14,613 nucleotides of DNA from Gammaproteobacteria bacterium (lineage in GTDB: Bacteria > Pseudomonadota > Gammaproteobacteria > Chromatiales > Chromatiaceae), in contig JABDQZ010000215.1 of assembly GCA_013041975.1 (NCBI GenBank), forward strand, positions 1 to 14,613, given 5' to 3'. Of the stretch, positions 1 through 7,304 are shown one piece after another; positions within the stretch are counted from its first letter, which is position 1, and the number at the start of each line of letters is the position of its first letter. Under the pieces are notes generated by a model. That model searched no databases. It was not told the origin of the DNA and saw only the letters and a program-made list of their open reading frames with translations. A program made the position numbers and the translations under genes.

Positions 1-547
1 GATCAACATCCTGATAGAAGTTTTCCAGTTCCAGTGCACCAGGAAGAACTCGGGCCTCTTCTTGCAGATACTCCTGAAAATTTAGACCAGTCGAATCAAG
101 GTTTCTGCTTAACCAGCTTGAGCCCGCACGTAAATTGTTGCCTATTTGATGAGCGAGAATATCGCCGGTAAGGCGCGAAAGCTGTTCTTCCCAGTCAATT
201 TCGATGCGTTTAAGTATGGAGGTAAATTCCTGGGCAAGAGCAGAACTCCCCTCAATGTGAACATCTCCGCTAAAGGTTGAATCAGTATTGTCGACTATGG
301 ATGAGCGCATTAGATTTAACGGGGCCCCGCTAATCAGACAATCGGCTTGTCCTTCATGCTGACTTAAAACCTGAAGTTGTCCGTTCTGACCAGGGATGAA
401 AAACAGTGTTATACCGGTACCTGAAAGGTCGATACCAATAACCTTGCCATGGAGTGATGCCAGTTGACTGGCAATTTCAGGATCGAGAGACAGGTATTTG
501 TTAATAGCGGTTTCGAGAACCTGGTAACTGGCATCACGTATTGTCAT
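1..547 (-). CDS. ubiJ: Ubiquinone biosynthesis accessory factor UbiJ (partial, C-terminus beyond left edge)
   Basis: UbiJ is a non-catalytic SCP2-domain lipid-binding protein that helps organise the aerobic ubiquinone (Ubi) complex. The reading frame starts with ATG at 547 and stays open for 182 codons to the left edge; E. coli UbiJ is about 200 residues, so only about 20 C-terminal residues are missing. Visible family features are an SCP2-like core (residues about 30-110, with GQADCLISG and GDVHIEG), then a helical part with DWEEQLSRLTGDILAH and a closing segment PGALELENF that resembles PGPLEVAWF of E. coli UbiJ. It begins 10 bases after the ubiE stop, so the two are almost certainly co-transcribed; ubiB is the expected next gene, outside the window. 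The Shine-Dalgarno sequence is weak, which fits translational coupling to ubiE. The identification comes from remembered family similarity plus synteny. Confidence 0.87.
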   Translation of the reverse strand, partial: MTIRDASYQVLETAINKYLSLDPEIASQLASLHGKVIGIDLSGTGITLFFIPGQNGQLQVLSQHEGQADCLISGAPLNLMRSSIVDNTDSTFSGDVHIEGSSALAQEFTSILKRIEIDWEEQLSRLTGDILAHQIGNNLRAGSSWLSRNLDSTGLNFQEYLQEEARVLPGALELENFYQDVD

Positions 548-557
548 GATGAGGTGC

Positions 558-1307
558 TCAATATTTAAAGCCGCGATGAACCGCCACAATACCGCCGGTC
601 AGATTATGATAGTCGCAGTCTTCAAAACCTGCAGAAACAAACATCTCTTTCAGGGAATCCTGATCAGGGTGCATGCGAATCGATTCAGCCAGGTAACGAT
701 AGCTGTCTTCATCCCTGGCAACCAGTTTACCCATCAGGGGTAACAGCTTGAAAGAATACAGGTCATAAATACTTTGCAGGGGTTTTGTCGTTGGATGAGA
801 AAACTCGAGGACCAGTAAACGACCACCCGGTTTTAAAGCCCTGTACATCGAGTTTAATGCCGCCTGCTTGTCCGTTACATTACGCAGTCCAAAGCCGATG
901 GTAATGCAGTCAAAGGTATTGTCGGGAAAAGGGATCTGCTCGGCATTGATCTGCGAATACTGAATATTGCCGATATGACCGTCGTCGACCATGCGGGAAC
1001 GGCCCTCATTCAGCATGGCAGCATTGATATCCGACATGACTACCAGCCCATCGGCGCCAACCAGTCCGGAAAAACGCCCAGCCAGGTCACCGGTACCGGA
1101 GGCAAGGTCAAGAATCTTGTGTCCGCTTCGAACGCCTGCCAGTTCAACCGCGAAGCGTTTCCATAAACGATGAACGCCCATCGACATGAGGTCATTCATC
1201 AAATCATAGTTGCCGGCGACTGAATCAAACACACCACGGACGCGTTTGGCCTTGTCTTCGGTGTTGACTGTTTCGTAACCGAAATGGGTGGTGTCTTGTT
1301 CGTTCAT
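558..1307 (-). CDS. ubiE: Ubiquinone/menaquinone biosynthesis C-methyltransferase UbiE
   Basis: UbiE is the S-adenosylmethionine-dependent C-methyltransferase that methylates the benzoquinol ring in ubiquinone synthesis, and demethylmenaquinol where menaquinone is made. The protein has 249 residues (E. coli 251). It shows the N-terminal family signature YDLMNDLMSMG near residues 34-44, the SAM-binding glycine motif ILDLASGTGDLA at about 65-76, and the second family signature around KPGGRLLVLEFS. The C-terminus, GGIVAVHRGFKY, is typical. ATG at 1307 is preceded by GGAAAG at a usable distance. It follows the DUF971 gene by 24 bases and precedes ubiJ by 10, making it part of an apparent hslV-hslU-DUF971-ubiE-ubiJ transcription unit. 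No menaquinone genes are visible, so the ubiquinone role is the safe one. Confidence 0.97.
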   Translation of the reverse strand: MNEQDTTHFGYETVNTEDKAKRVRGVFDSVAGNYDLMNDLMSMGVHRLWKRFAVELAGVRSGHKILDLASGTGDLAGRFSGLVGADGLVVMSDINAAMLNEGRSRMVDDGHIGNIQYSQINAEQIPFPDNTFDCITIGFGLRNVTDKQAALNSMYRALKPGGRLLVLEFSHPTTKPLQSIYDLYSFKLLPLMGKLVARDEDSYRYLAESIRMHPDQDSLKEMFVSAGFEDCDYHNLTGGIVAVHRGFKY

Positions 1308-1331
1308 TGTCTTTCCGTTTGGTCTAGTGCC

Positions 1332-1697
1332 TCAACTGGACGGTTTCCGAGTATGTCCAGCCTGCTCAAGCCGTGTCAGGTAGTCTGCCCACAGCTCCTC
1401 ATAATTGCTACCCAGCCTATAAAGGGTCTCCCACGAGTAAATGCCGGTATTATGTTCATCATCAAAATGAAGAATGACAGCATAATTTCCCACAGGGTCA
1501 ATACGGTCAATATTGACACTTTCCTTTCCAACCTGCAAAACCGCCTGGTCTGAGGTATGTCCCTGCACTTCTGCAGAGGGTGAATAAACACGCAGATATT
1601 CGCAAGGCAGTGAAAAAGTGGAGCCGTCATCAAAAGTGACGTCAAGCACCCTGGATTCACGATGCAGGTTCAGTTCAGTTGGAGTCGGATGTGACAT
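1332..1697 (-). CDS. DUF971 family protein (gamma-butyrobetaine hydroxylase-like N-terminal domain)
   Basis: This is a single-domain protein of 121 residues in the DUF971 family, which is related to the N-terminal domain of gamma-butyrobetaine hydroxylase. The tell-tale parts are FDDGSTFSLPCEYLRVYSPSA (residues 22-42), the stretch IDPVGNYAV, and FDDEHNTGIYSWETLYRLG. The family has no firmly established function. In gamma-butyrobetaine hydroxylase this domain binds zinc, but only one Cys (residue 32) is present here, so a zinc site is not evident. It lies directly after hslU, a common gammaproteobacterial arrangement. The ATG at 1697 has a strong Shine-Dalgarno, AGGAGA, in the 69-base gap after hslU. 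That gap also holds a marginal minus-strand promoter-like pair (TTGATA at 1753-1758, TATAAC at 1728-1733, 19-base spacer), too weak to call. Confidence 0.88.
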   Translation of the reverse strand: MSHPTPTELNLHRESRVLDVTFDDGSTFSLPCEYLRVYSPSAEVQGHTSDQAVLQVGKESVNIDRIDPVGNYAVILHFDDEHNTGIYSWETLYRLGSNYEELWADYLTRLEQAGHTRKPSS

Positions 1698-1766
1698 AAA
1701 TAGTTTCTCCTGAAAAATAACAGCGTGGTTATAACCCGGATTGTAAAAGTAATATCAATGATAAAG

Positions 1767-3104
1767 TTAGAGGATATAGCGGGTCAGGTCTTCATTAACC
1801 GACAACTCTGAAAGCTGATCATCAACAAACGCTTCATTAACAGCAATGTTTTCACCGGACCGGGTACTGGCATCAAACGAGATATTTTCCAGTAACCTTT
1901 CCATCACCGTATGCAGACGACGTGCACCAATGTTTTCGGTACGTTCATTTACCTGCCAGGAAACATCAGCGATTTTACGAATGCCTGCTTCGGTAAATTC
2001 CAGTTTCAGTCCCTCGGTGGAGAGAAGCGCCTGGTATTGTTCGGTAAGCGAAGCATCAGGCTCGGTCAGGATACGGGTGAAGTCATCACTGCTTAGTGCC
2101 GATAACTCAACTCGAATCGGTAAGCGTCCCTGAAGTTCAGGTATCAGGTCAGAAGGTTTGGATAAGTGGAAAGCACCGGAAGCGATAAACAGAATGTGAT
2201 CCGTACGGATCGCACCATATTTGGTCGTAATGGTGCATCCTTCAACCAGTGGTAACAGGTCACGCTGTACCCCTTCGCGTGAAACATCAGCGCCCTGGCC
2301 TTCACTGCGGCTGGCTACCTTATCGAGCTCATCGATAAAGACAATGCCGTTTTGTTCAACATTTTCGAGTGCAGTGAGCTTAAGCTCGTCTTCATTAACG
2401 CGTTTTGCGGCCTCTTCTTCTTCAAGAACCGTCAACGCATCTTTAATGCGTATTTTTTTCTTGTTGGTTTTACCACTGCCCATGTTCTGGAACAGTCCCT
2501 GCAACTGGTTGGTCATTTCTTCCATGCCGGGAGGCGCCATAATCTCGACGCCTATCTGTGGAGAAGAAACATCAATCTCGATTTCCTTGTCATCCATTTC
2601 ACCATTGATGATCTTGATGCGAAACTTGTCACGGGTTGATGGAGATAGTGATGAGGTTTTACTTTCGTCTTCCCAGCTGGAAACCGTAGGTTTTGGCAGC
2701 AGTACATCCAGTACGCGCTCCAGTGCGGCCTCTTTGGCTGCATCACGCACCTTGTCCATTTCCTGCTCACGTATCATTTTAACGGCATAATCCGCAAGAT
2801 CGCGGATGATTGAGTCAACTTCACGACCAACATAGCCAACTTCGGTAAACTTGGTTGCTTCAACCTTGATGAACGGCGCGTTGGCAAGTTTTGCCAGACG
2901 ACGTGCGATTTCAGTTTTTCCAACACCGGTTGGCCCGATCATCAGAATGTTTTTGGGAGTAATTTCATTGCGGATTTCCTCATCAAGCTGCATGCGTCTC
3001 CAGCGGTTACGCAAGGCAATGGCTACCGCGCGTTTGGCATCGGTCTGGCCGATAATGTGTTTGTCGAGTTCCTGGACAATCTGTTGAGGGGTAATGTCAG
3101 TCAT
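1767..3104 (-). CDS. hslU: ATP-dependent protease ATPase subunit HslU (ClpY)
   Basis: HslU is the AAA+ unfoldase of the cytoplasmic HslVU protease: a hexameric ring that unfolds substrates and feeds them to HslV. The protein has 445 residues (E. coli 443). Walker A is GPTGVGKT at 57-64 with Lys63, the substrate-gripping pore loop GYVG is at 90-93, and Walker B is IVFIDE at 254-259. The arginine-finger region ELQGRLPIR (about 323-331) and the sensor-2 segment NIGARR (391-396) are also present. The intermediate (I) domain occupies about 110-240 and is rich in charged residues. The C-terminal tail EDLTRYIL, which docks into HslV, differs slightly from the E. coli ending EDLSRFIL. It begins 42 bases after hslV in the standard order. 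GGAA precedes the ATG at 3104. Confidence 0.98.
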   Translation of the reverse strand: MTDITPQQIVQELDKHIIGQTDAKRAVAIALRNRWRRMQLDEEIRNEITPKNILMIGPTGVGKTEIARRLAKLANAPFIKVEATKFTEVGYVGREVDSIIRDLADYAVKMIREQEMDKVRDAAKEAALERVLDVLLPKPTVSSWEDESKTSSLSPSTRDKFRIKIINGEMDDKEIEIDVSSPQIGVEIMAPPGMEEMTNQLQGLFQNMGSGKTNKKKIRIKDALTVLEEEEAAKRVNEDELKLTALENVEQNGIVFIDELDKVASRSEGQGADVSREGVQRDLLPLVEGCTITTKYGAIRTDHILFIASGAFHLSKPSDLIPELQGRLPIRVELSALSSDDFTRILTEPDASLTEQYQALLSTEGLKLEFTEAGIRKIADVSWQVNERTENIGARRLHTVMERLLENISFDASTRSGENIAVNEAFVDDQLSELSVNEDLTRYIL

Positions 3105-3146
3105 TGGGGTTCCGTTGGTACTGCTAAATCAATGAAGATGTTGAAA

Positions 3147-3692
3147 TTAATCGTCTGAATCGAGTTCTTCAATAACGCGGTTCTGGTTGGTGTATACGCA
3201 GATATCACCGGCAATCTTCAGGCCTTTTTCAACGATTTCACGAGCGGACAAGTCGGTATTTTCAAGCAGGGCAGTAGCGGCTGCCTGAGCGTAAGGACCA
3301 CCTGAGCCAATCGCCATCAGGCCATTTTCCGGTTCGATGACATCACCGGTTCCGGAAATGATCAGGGAAGCACTCTGATCAGCGACAACCAGCAGGGCTT
3401 CCAGTCGACGTAACATACGGTCAGTTCGCCAGTCTTTGGCAAGCTCGACAGCGGAGCGGGTCAGGTGACCAGAGTGTTTTTCGAGTTTGCTTTCGAAGCG
3501 TTCAAACAAGGTAAAGGCATCGGCGGTAGCACCGGCAAAACCGGCCAGAACACCATCACGATAAAGGCGGCGTACCTTGCGTGCATTGCCTTTCATCACG
3601 GTGTTTCCCATGGAAACCTGTCCATCGCCACCAACAACCACTTTGCCGTTGCGGCGCACAGACAGAATCGTCGTACTGCGAATTTTACTCAC
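3147..3692 (-). CDS. hslV: ATP-dependent protease proteolytic subunit HslV (ClpQ), GTG start with short propeptide
   Basis: HslV is the proteasome-beta-like peptidase of the HslVU complex, with an N-terminal threonine nucleophile. The protein has 181 residues. Family features include TTILSVRRNGK, GGDGQVSMGNTVMKG, KVRRLY, GFAGATADAFTLFE, AIGSGG and GDICVYTNQN. The start is GTG at 3692 with AGGA seven bases upstream, and no other initiation codon lies before the Thr-Thr pair. The catalytic threonine is therefore Thr7, after a six-residue leader MSKIRS. E. coli HslV starts Met-Thr-Thr, but short leaders of this length occur in other gammaproteobacteria, so this one is presumably removed autocatalytically. 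It is the first gene of its cluster; the 88-base gap upstream holds the chemoreceptor terminator. I could not find a clear sigma-32 heat-shock promoter there. Confidence 0.97.
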   Translation of the reverse strand: MSKIRSTTILSVRRNGKVVVGGDGQVSMGNTVMKGNARKVRRLYRDGVLAGFAGATADAFTLFERFESKLEKHSGHLTRSAVELAKDWRTDRMLRRLEALLVVADQSASLIISGTGDVIEPENGLMAIGSGGPYAQAAATALLENTDLSAREIVEKGLKIAGDICVYTNQNRVIEELDSDD

Positions 3693-3732
3693 GAAATAAT
3701 CCTGCGCATTAAAAGAGCAGGGATTTTACCTG

Positions 3733-3756
3733 AAAAACAGGGAAAAAACGCCCTGT
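3733..3756 (-). terminator. Rho-independent terminator after the chemoreceptor gene
   Basis: Read on the minus strand, ACAGGG (3756-3751) pairs perfectly with CCCTGT (3742-3737) across an eight-base T-rich loop, followed at once by TTTT (3736-3733). It starts 25 bases after the chemoreceptor stop codon. The stem is only 6 bp, so termination may be partial. It would separate the chemoreceptor transcript from hslVU. On the plus strand the hairpin lacks a clean T-run. Confidence 0.6.
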
Positions 3757-3780
3757 ATTTATGGTAAAAACCGCTACAGC

Positions 3781-6297
3781 TCAGGATATGGCACTATCAT
3801 CATTTGCTTTAGCTGTATGGCCGGGAGTTTCTGATTCGTCAATCTTGAACTGGCTGGCAAGCGTGGTTAACTGTTCTGCGAGTTTTACCAGATCAGTGGT
3901 TGAATCGGAAAGCTCCCTGGCGCTGGATGAGGTGGCGGTTGCGCCATCACGGATCTGAATGGTGTTCTGTTCGACTTCGGACGCGCTGTTGCTTTGTTCC
4001 CGCGTGGATTCGGCAATCATCGCATTGAGGCTGGTAATACTGGCAACAACTTCGGTAATGCGTTCCAGTGCCTTGCCAGCATCACGGGCTGGTTCGATCG
4101 TATCCTGTGCACACTGATGCGCATGAGACATGACCTTGATCGCTTCTTGCGCACCATTTTGTAACTCATCGATGGTGCTCTGGATTTCAACAATGGAATC
4201 ATTGGTTCTGGCCGCAAGGTTGCGCACTTCATCAGCAACGACAGCAAAGCCGCGGCCTGACTCACCAGCTCGTGCCGCTTCAATGGCGGCATTCAGCGCC
4301 AACAGGTTCGTTTGTTCGGAAATAGTGCGGATAACCTCAAGAACAGAAGATATCTGATCACTTTTAGTGCCCAGGTTATTTATGACTTGTGAGGCGGTTT
4401 CCACTTCACCGGCAAGCTGGTTGATACTGGTTATGGTGCTGTCGACCACTTTTCTGCCATTGCTGGCTTCTGCATCGACGGTTTGAGCGTTTTCATGGGC
4501 ATCTTCAGTTTTTGCGGCAACATTATGCACACTGCTGCTGAGTTCTGCCATGGTGCTTGCCATTTGGTCAATCTGGTTCTGCTGTTGTCCTACCGCATTT
4601 TCTGTCTGGTCACCGACAGTCGTGATTTTTACCGTGGTAGACGCGAGTTGCTTGATTGAGGACTGAAGTGAAGCGATGGTTTTAGCCAGTTTGCCGGTGA
4701 AGGCATTGAACGCTGATGCCAGGTTGGCGATTTCCTTGTCGCCTTTGGTATTGAGTTTGATAGTCAGATCACCTTCACCTTCGGCAATGTCCCAAAGCTG
4801 TTCACTGACCTGGTTGATGGGGTTGATAATGGTACGTTTACTGACCAGGTAAATAGGAAGCATGATCACAAGACCGAAGACAACGGTGCCCATTATCAGC
4901 ATCAAATCAAAATCTGACTGTTCTTTCAGTGACTGGGTTTCAGTGTTGACGGTCTCCGTTAACTGGGCAGTAAGCACCGCGCCTAATTCTGTCAGGGAGT
5001 TGGCATGCTTACGATAAGTCTGCAATTTACTGAGCATTTCCTGGTACAGTTTCATGCTTCGATCAGTAACGCTTTTATTTTCTGCAAGTAACTTCTGCAG
5101 GGCTTGCTTGTGTGTCAGGCCGGCTTGCAGACCATCACGAATTTGCTTGTCGCCGTTAATGTATTCAACAATGTTTTCAACGGCAAATTCAAGGTCGCCA
5201 AACACCGTTTCAAGTTGTTCGAGCGTAGCCTGGTTGCCGGGATTACGTAGAAAGTTTTCCAGCTCATAGGCTCGGCTCATCAGGGCAAGGCGGGCACTGC
5301 CAGCGGAATTGACGACTTCCCAGTCAGAGTCTGCTGAAGCCTCTTCTTCCTCATCCATGTCCTCTTCAGCAAGCTCTTCTTCATCAACTTCTTCGTCAAC
5401 AAGTTCCTCAGCAGTTTCTGTCATGACGGGAGCGGGTTCGCTAGCAGGTGAAACCGTGACAGCTTCGCTGTCTGGGGTGTGCGCTTCATCTTCCCCGGTA
5501 AGAGGTTCATCGTCAGCCATTTCAGATATTGACTCTTCATCCAGAACTGATTCATCAACGGCTTCATCTTCCCCGGTAAGAGGTTCATCGTCAGCCATTT
5601 GGGACATTGACTCTTCATCCAGAACTGAATCATCAACGGCTTCATCTTCCCCGGTAACGGCTTCATCGTCAGCCACTTGAGACATTGACGTTTCATCCTG
5701 AATGGATTCATCCGCCACTTCTTCTGCTGGTTCAGCATCATCCCGCGTTTCATCCTCTTGCTCTTCTTCCTCCTCTTCCTGCTCTTCGGCATTGATTTCG
5801 TAGTTGAGAATATTCTGACTGGCAATACGTTCGACGCGGTTAAGAACATCGCGAAATTCATTGATATTGGTTTGCAGTAATGGCTGGGTATTACGATAGC
5901 CTGTATTGGCTTTGAGTATTGCTTCACGTGATGCATTGAAGTTGGAAAGTCTGCTTTCTATGGCCGATAACTGGTCCTCTCCGATCATGCTGGTGTTTAG
6001 AATGGCATCATATGCAGCCTGGGTTTGCTGCATGGCTTCTTCCAGGTCCCTGGTATAAGCGGTTTGTCCGTCTTTAAGAATACGTTCCACGGTAAGTAGT
6101 TGCAGGTTCACTCCCTTGGTACCGGCAGAGGCAGAATCTGAAGCAGCCCAGACCGGGCCAGTCATGTGATCGAGCCCGCTGGTGAGCTGGGTATTGACGA
6201 AATAACTGATTCCACCGAGAACAGCCAGCAGCAGACCGATGATGCTGAAAATGGACAGTAGTTTTATTTTTATACTCAAAGCAGGCATAGCATTCAT
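3781..6297 (-). CDS. Methyl-accepting chemotaxis protein with a long acidic, repeat-bearing sensor region
   Basis: This is a transmembrane chemoreceptor of 838 residues that would signal to CheA/CheW. The order is: short cytoplasmic start; TM1 at about 10-33; predicted periplasmic region 34-463; TM2 at about 464-485; HAMP domain (about 486-538); and a cytoplasmic signalling domain whose hairpin tip EQTNLLALNAAIEAARAG and GRGFAVVADEVRNLA span 661-695. No C-terminal NWETF-type CheR-docking pentapeptide is present. The sensor has two helical stretches (about 45-170 and 330-460), reminiscent of helical-bundle ligand domains such as HBM, separated by an acidic segment at 171-320. By my count 70 of those 150 residues are Asp/Glu and only one is Lys/Arg. 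Within it lie three tandem 26-residue repeats (about 195-272). The ATG at 6297 has a weak Shine-Dalgarno; Met4 is an alternative. A sigma-28-like promoter lies just upstream. The ligand is unknown. Confidence 0.93.
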   Translation of the reverse strand: MNAMPALSIKIKLLSIFSIIGLLLAVLGGISYFVNTQLTSGLDHMTGPVWAASDSASAGTKGVNLQLLTVERILKDGQTAYTRDLEEAMQQTQAAYDAILNTSMIGEDQLSAIESRLSNFNASREAILKANTGYRNTQPLLQTNINEFRDVLNRVERIASQNILNYEINAEEQEEEEEEQEDETRDDAEPAEEVADESIQDETSMSQVADDEAVTGEDEAVDDSVLDEESMSQMADDEPLTGEDEAVDESVLDEESISEMADDEPLTGEDEAHTPDSEAVTVSPASEPAPVMTETAEELVDEEVDEEELAEEDMDEEEEASADSDWEVVNSAGSARLALMSRAYELENFLRNPGNQATLEQLETVFGDLEFAVENIVEYINGDKQIRDGLQAGLTHKQALQKLLAENKSVTDRSMKLYQEMLSKLQTYRKHANSLTELGAVLTAQLTETVNTETQSLKEQSDFDLMLIMGTVVFGLVIMLPIYLVSKRTIINPINQVSEQLWDIAEGEGDLTIKLNTKGDKEIANLASAFNAFTGKLAKTIASLQSSIKQLASTTVKITTVGDQTENAVGQQQNQIDQMASTMAELSSSVHNVAAKTEDAHENAQTVDAEASNGRKVVDSTITSINQLAGEVETASQVINNLGTKSDQISSVLEVIRTISEQTNLLALNAAIEAARAGESGRGFAVVADEVRNLAARTNDSIVEIQSTIDELQNGAQEAIKVMSHAHQCAQDTIEPARDAGKALERITEVVASITSLNAMIAESTREQSNSASEVEQNTIQIRDGATATSSSARELSDSTTDLVKLAEQLTTLASQFKIDESETPGHTAKANDDSAIS
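5483..5716 (-). repeat. Three tandem 78-bp repeats inside the chemoreceptor gene
   Basis: The units are 5483-5560, 5561-5638 and 5639-5716, each 26 codons, so the frame is kept. By hand count, units one and two differ at about 4 of 78 bases, and units two and three at about 14. On the protein, each unit carries the core DEESMSQMADDEPLTGEDEA or a close variant. The near identity of the first two units points to recent duplication by slippage or recombination. Confidence 0.93.
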
Positions 6298-6323
6298 TCA
6301 TTTTGATGATGGTCTTTTGAAAG

Positions 6324-6350
6324 TTAGCGGCTTGTCGAAAAGAAGCTTTA
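6324..6350 (-). promoter_or_regulatory. Sigma-28 (FliA)-type promoter for the chemoreceptor gene
   Basis: On the minus strand the sequence reads TAAAGCTT (6350-6343), 11 bases, then GCCGCTAA (6331-6324). The FliA consensus is TAAAGTTT-N11-GCCGATAA, so this matches 7 of 8 bases in each half with exact spacing. Transcription would begin near 6317, about 20 bases before the ATG at 6297. Sigma-28 control is the known pattern for chemotaxis and late flagellar genes, which suits the downstream gene. The call is from pattern alone, with no expression data. Confidence 0.72.
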
Positions 6351-6373
6351 ATGCAGCCTGAATAGAGAGGAAT

Positions 6374-7282
6374 TTATTTTTTTCGGCGTGCACGGGGATG
6401 AGCCGCATCATAAACCTGGGCCAGACGCTGGAAGTCGAGATGTGTGTAAATTTGTGTGGTACTGATATTAGCGTGTCCCAGCAGCTCCTGGACAGAGCGC
6501 AGATCACCAGAGGATTCCAGAATATGGCTGGCAAAGGAATGGCGTAGCTTGTGAGGATGCAGATGCTGATTGCTGGATTTTTTAATCGCTTGTTGAGAAA
6601 GGCGTTGCTGAATCGAGCGACTGGAAATTCTGCTACCACGTTTGCTGACAAACAGGGCGGGCTCATCTTTGTTGGCCAGCGTTGTTCTGACTTCCATCCA
6701 TCTGGCAACTGCATCACGGGCAAACTGGCCGACGGGCACAATACGTGTTTTTGAGCCTTTTCCGACGACAGTCAGTTCTTCAACGTCCACTGGAAAATCT
6801 TCCAGGTTAAGTGACAGCAATTCAGACAGGCGCAACCCGGAAGAATAGAACAGCTCCATGATCGCCAGATCACGAATATCCAGTGGATCGTTACTGTCGG
6901 GCTTGAGTAACTGGCTGACCTCATCGACATTCATGGTAGAGGGCAGTTTGCGTTTCACTTTCGGCGCTCTGACACCGATGCCAGGATTCTCTTCGGCGAG
7001 TTGTTCGCGTAACAGGTATTTATAAAAACTGCGAATCGATGAAAGTAATCGCTGCAGGCTTTTGGCGGCTAATCCTTTGCGATGGCGAAAAGCTACAAAT
7101 TGCCGGACATGATGTTGTTTGACGTTACGCCACTGACTGACCGCATTTTCTTCCAGCCATTGCTGGAAACGGCTCAGGTCCCGCTCATAATTATCGCGGG
7201 TGTGCGCAGAGAGTTGCTTTTCCTGAAACAGGTGACTGATAAACTGTTTTCTGACTTCAGTGAGAACGTCACTTTCAGTCAT
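6374..7282 (-). CDS. xerC: Tyrosine recombinase XerC
   Basis: XerC acts with XerD at the dif site to resolve chromosome dimers during cell division. From ATG at 7282 the protein has 302 residues (E. coli 298). The N-terminal SAM-like core-binding domain covers about 1-95 and the catalytic domain about 110-295. The full catalytic set is visible: Arg151 (GLRLSELL), Lys175 (VVGKGSKTR), His244 and Arg247 (HPHKLRHSFA), His270 (LLGHANIS) and the nucleophile Tyr279 (IYTHLDF). The frame stays open upstream to a TTG at 7351, but that start would overlap the DUF484 gene by 47 bases. ATG at 7282 leaves a 22-base gap and matches the usual N-terminus, though its Shine-Dalgarno is poor. The dapF-DUF484-xerC order is conserved in gammaproteobacteria and separates it from phage or integron integrases. 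No dif site was found here. Confidence 0.95.
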   Translation of the reverse strand: MTESDVLTEVRKQFISHLFQEKQLSAHTRDNYERDLSRFQQWLEENAVSQWRNVKQHHVRQFVAFRHRKGLAAKSLQRLLSSIRSFYKYLLREQLAEENPGIGVRAPKVKRKLPSTMNVDEVSQLLKPDSNDPLDIRDLAIMELFYSSGLRLSELLSLNLEDFPVDVEELTVVGKGSKTRIVPVGQFARDAVARWMEVRTTLANKDEPALFVSKRGSRISSRSIQQRLSQQAIKKSSNQHLHPHKLRHSFASHILESSGDLRSVQELLGHANISTTQIYTHLDFQRLAQVYDAAHPRARRKK

Positions 7283-7304
7283 GGTGTTGGTATGGTATTG
7301 GTCG

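Noticed and set aside
1727..1736. Perfect palindrome GGTTATAACC between hslU and the DUF971 gene
   Set aside because: Ten bases with no loop, no T-run and no known operator match; probably chance, or part of a weak -10 element.
2221..2790. Plus-strand 189-codon open frame
   Set aside because: It lies wholly antisense to hslU, is Ser-rich with no recognisable motif, and is explained by the codon pattern of the real gene.
5309..5680. Plus-strand Ser-rich 123-codon open frame with repeats
   Set aside because: It is the antisense image of the Asp/Glu-rich repeat segment of the chemoreceptor (GAA/GAT codons read backwards give TTC/TCA-type runs); no start signals.
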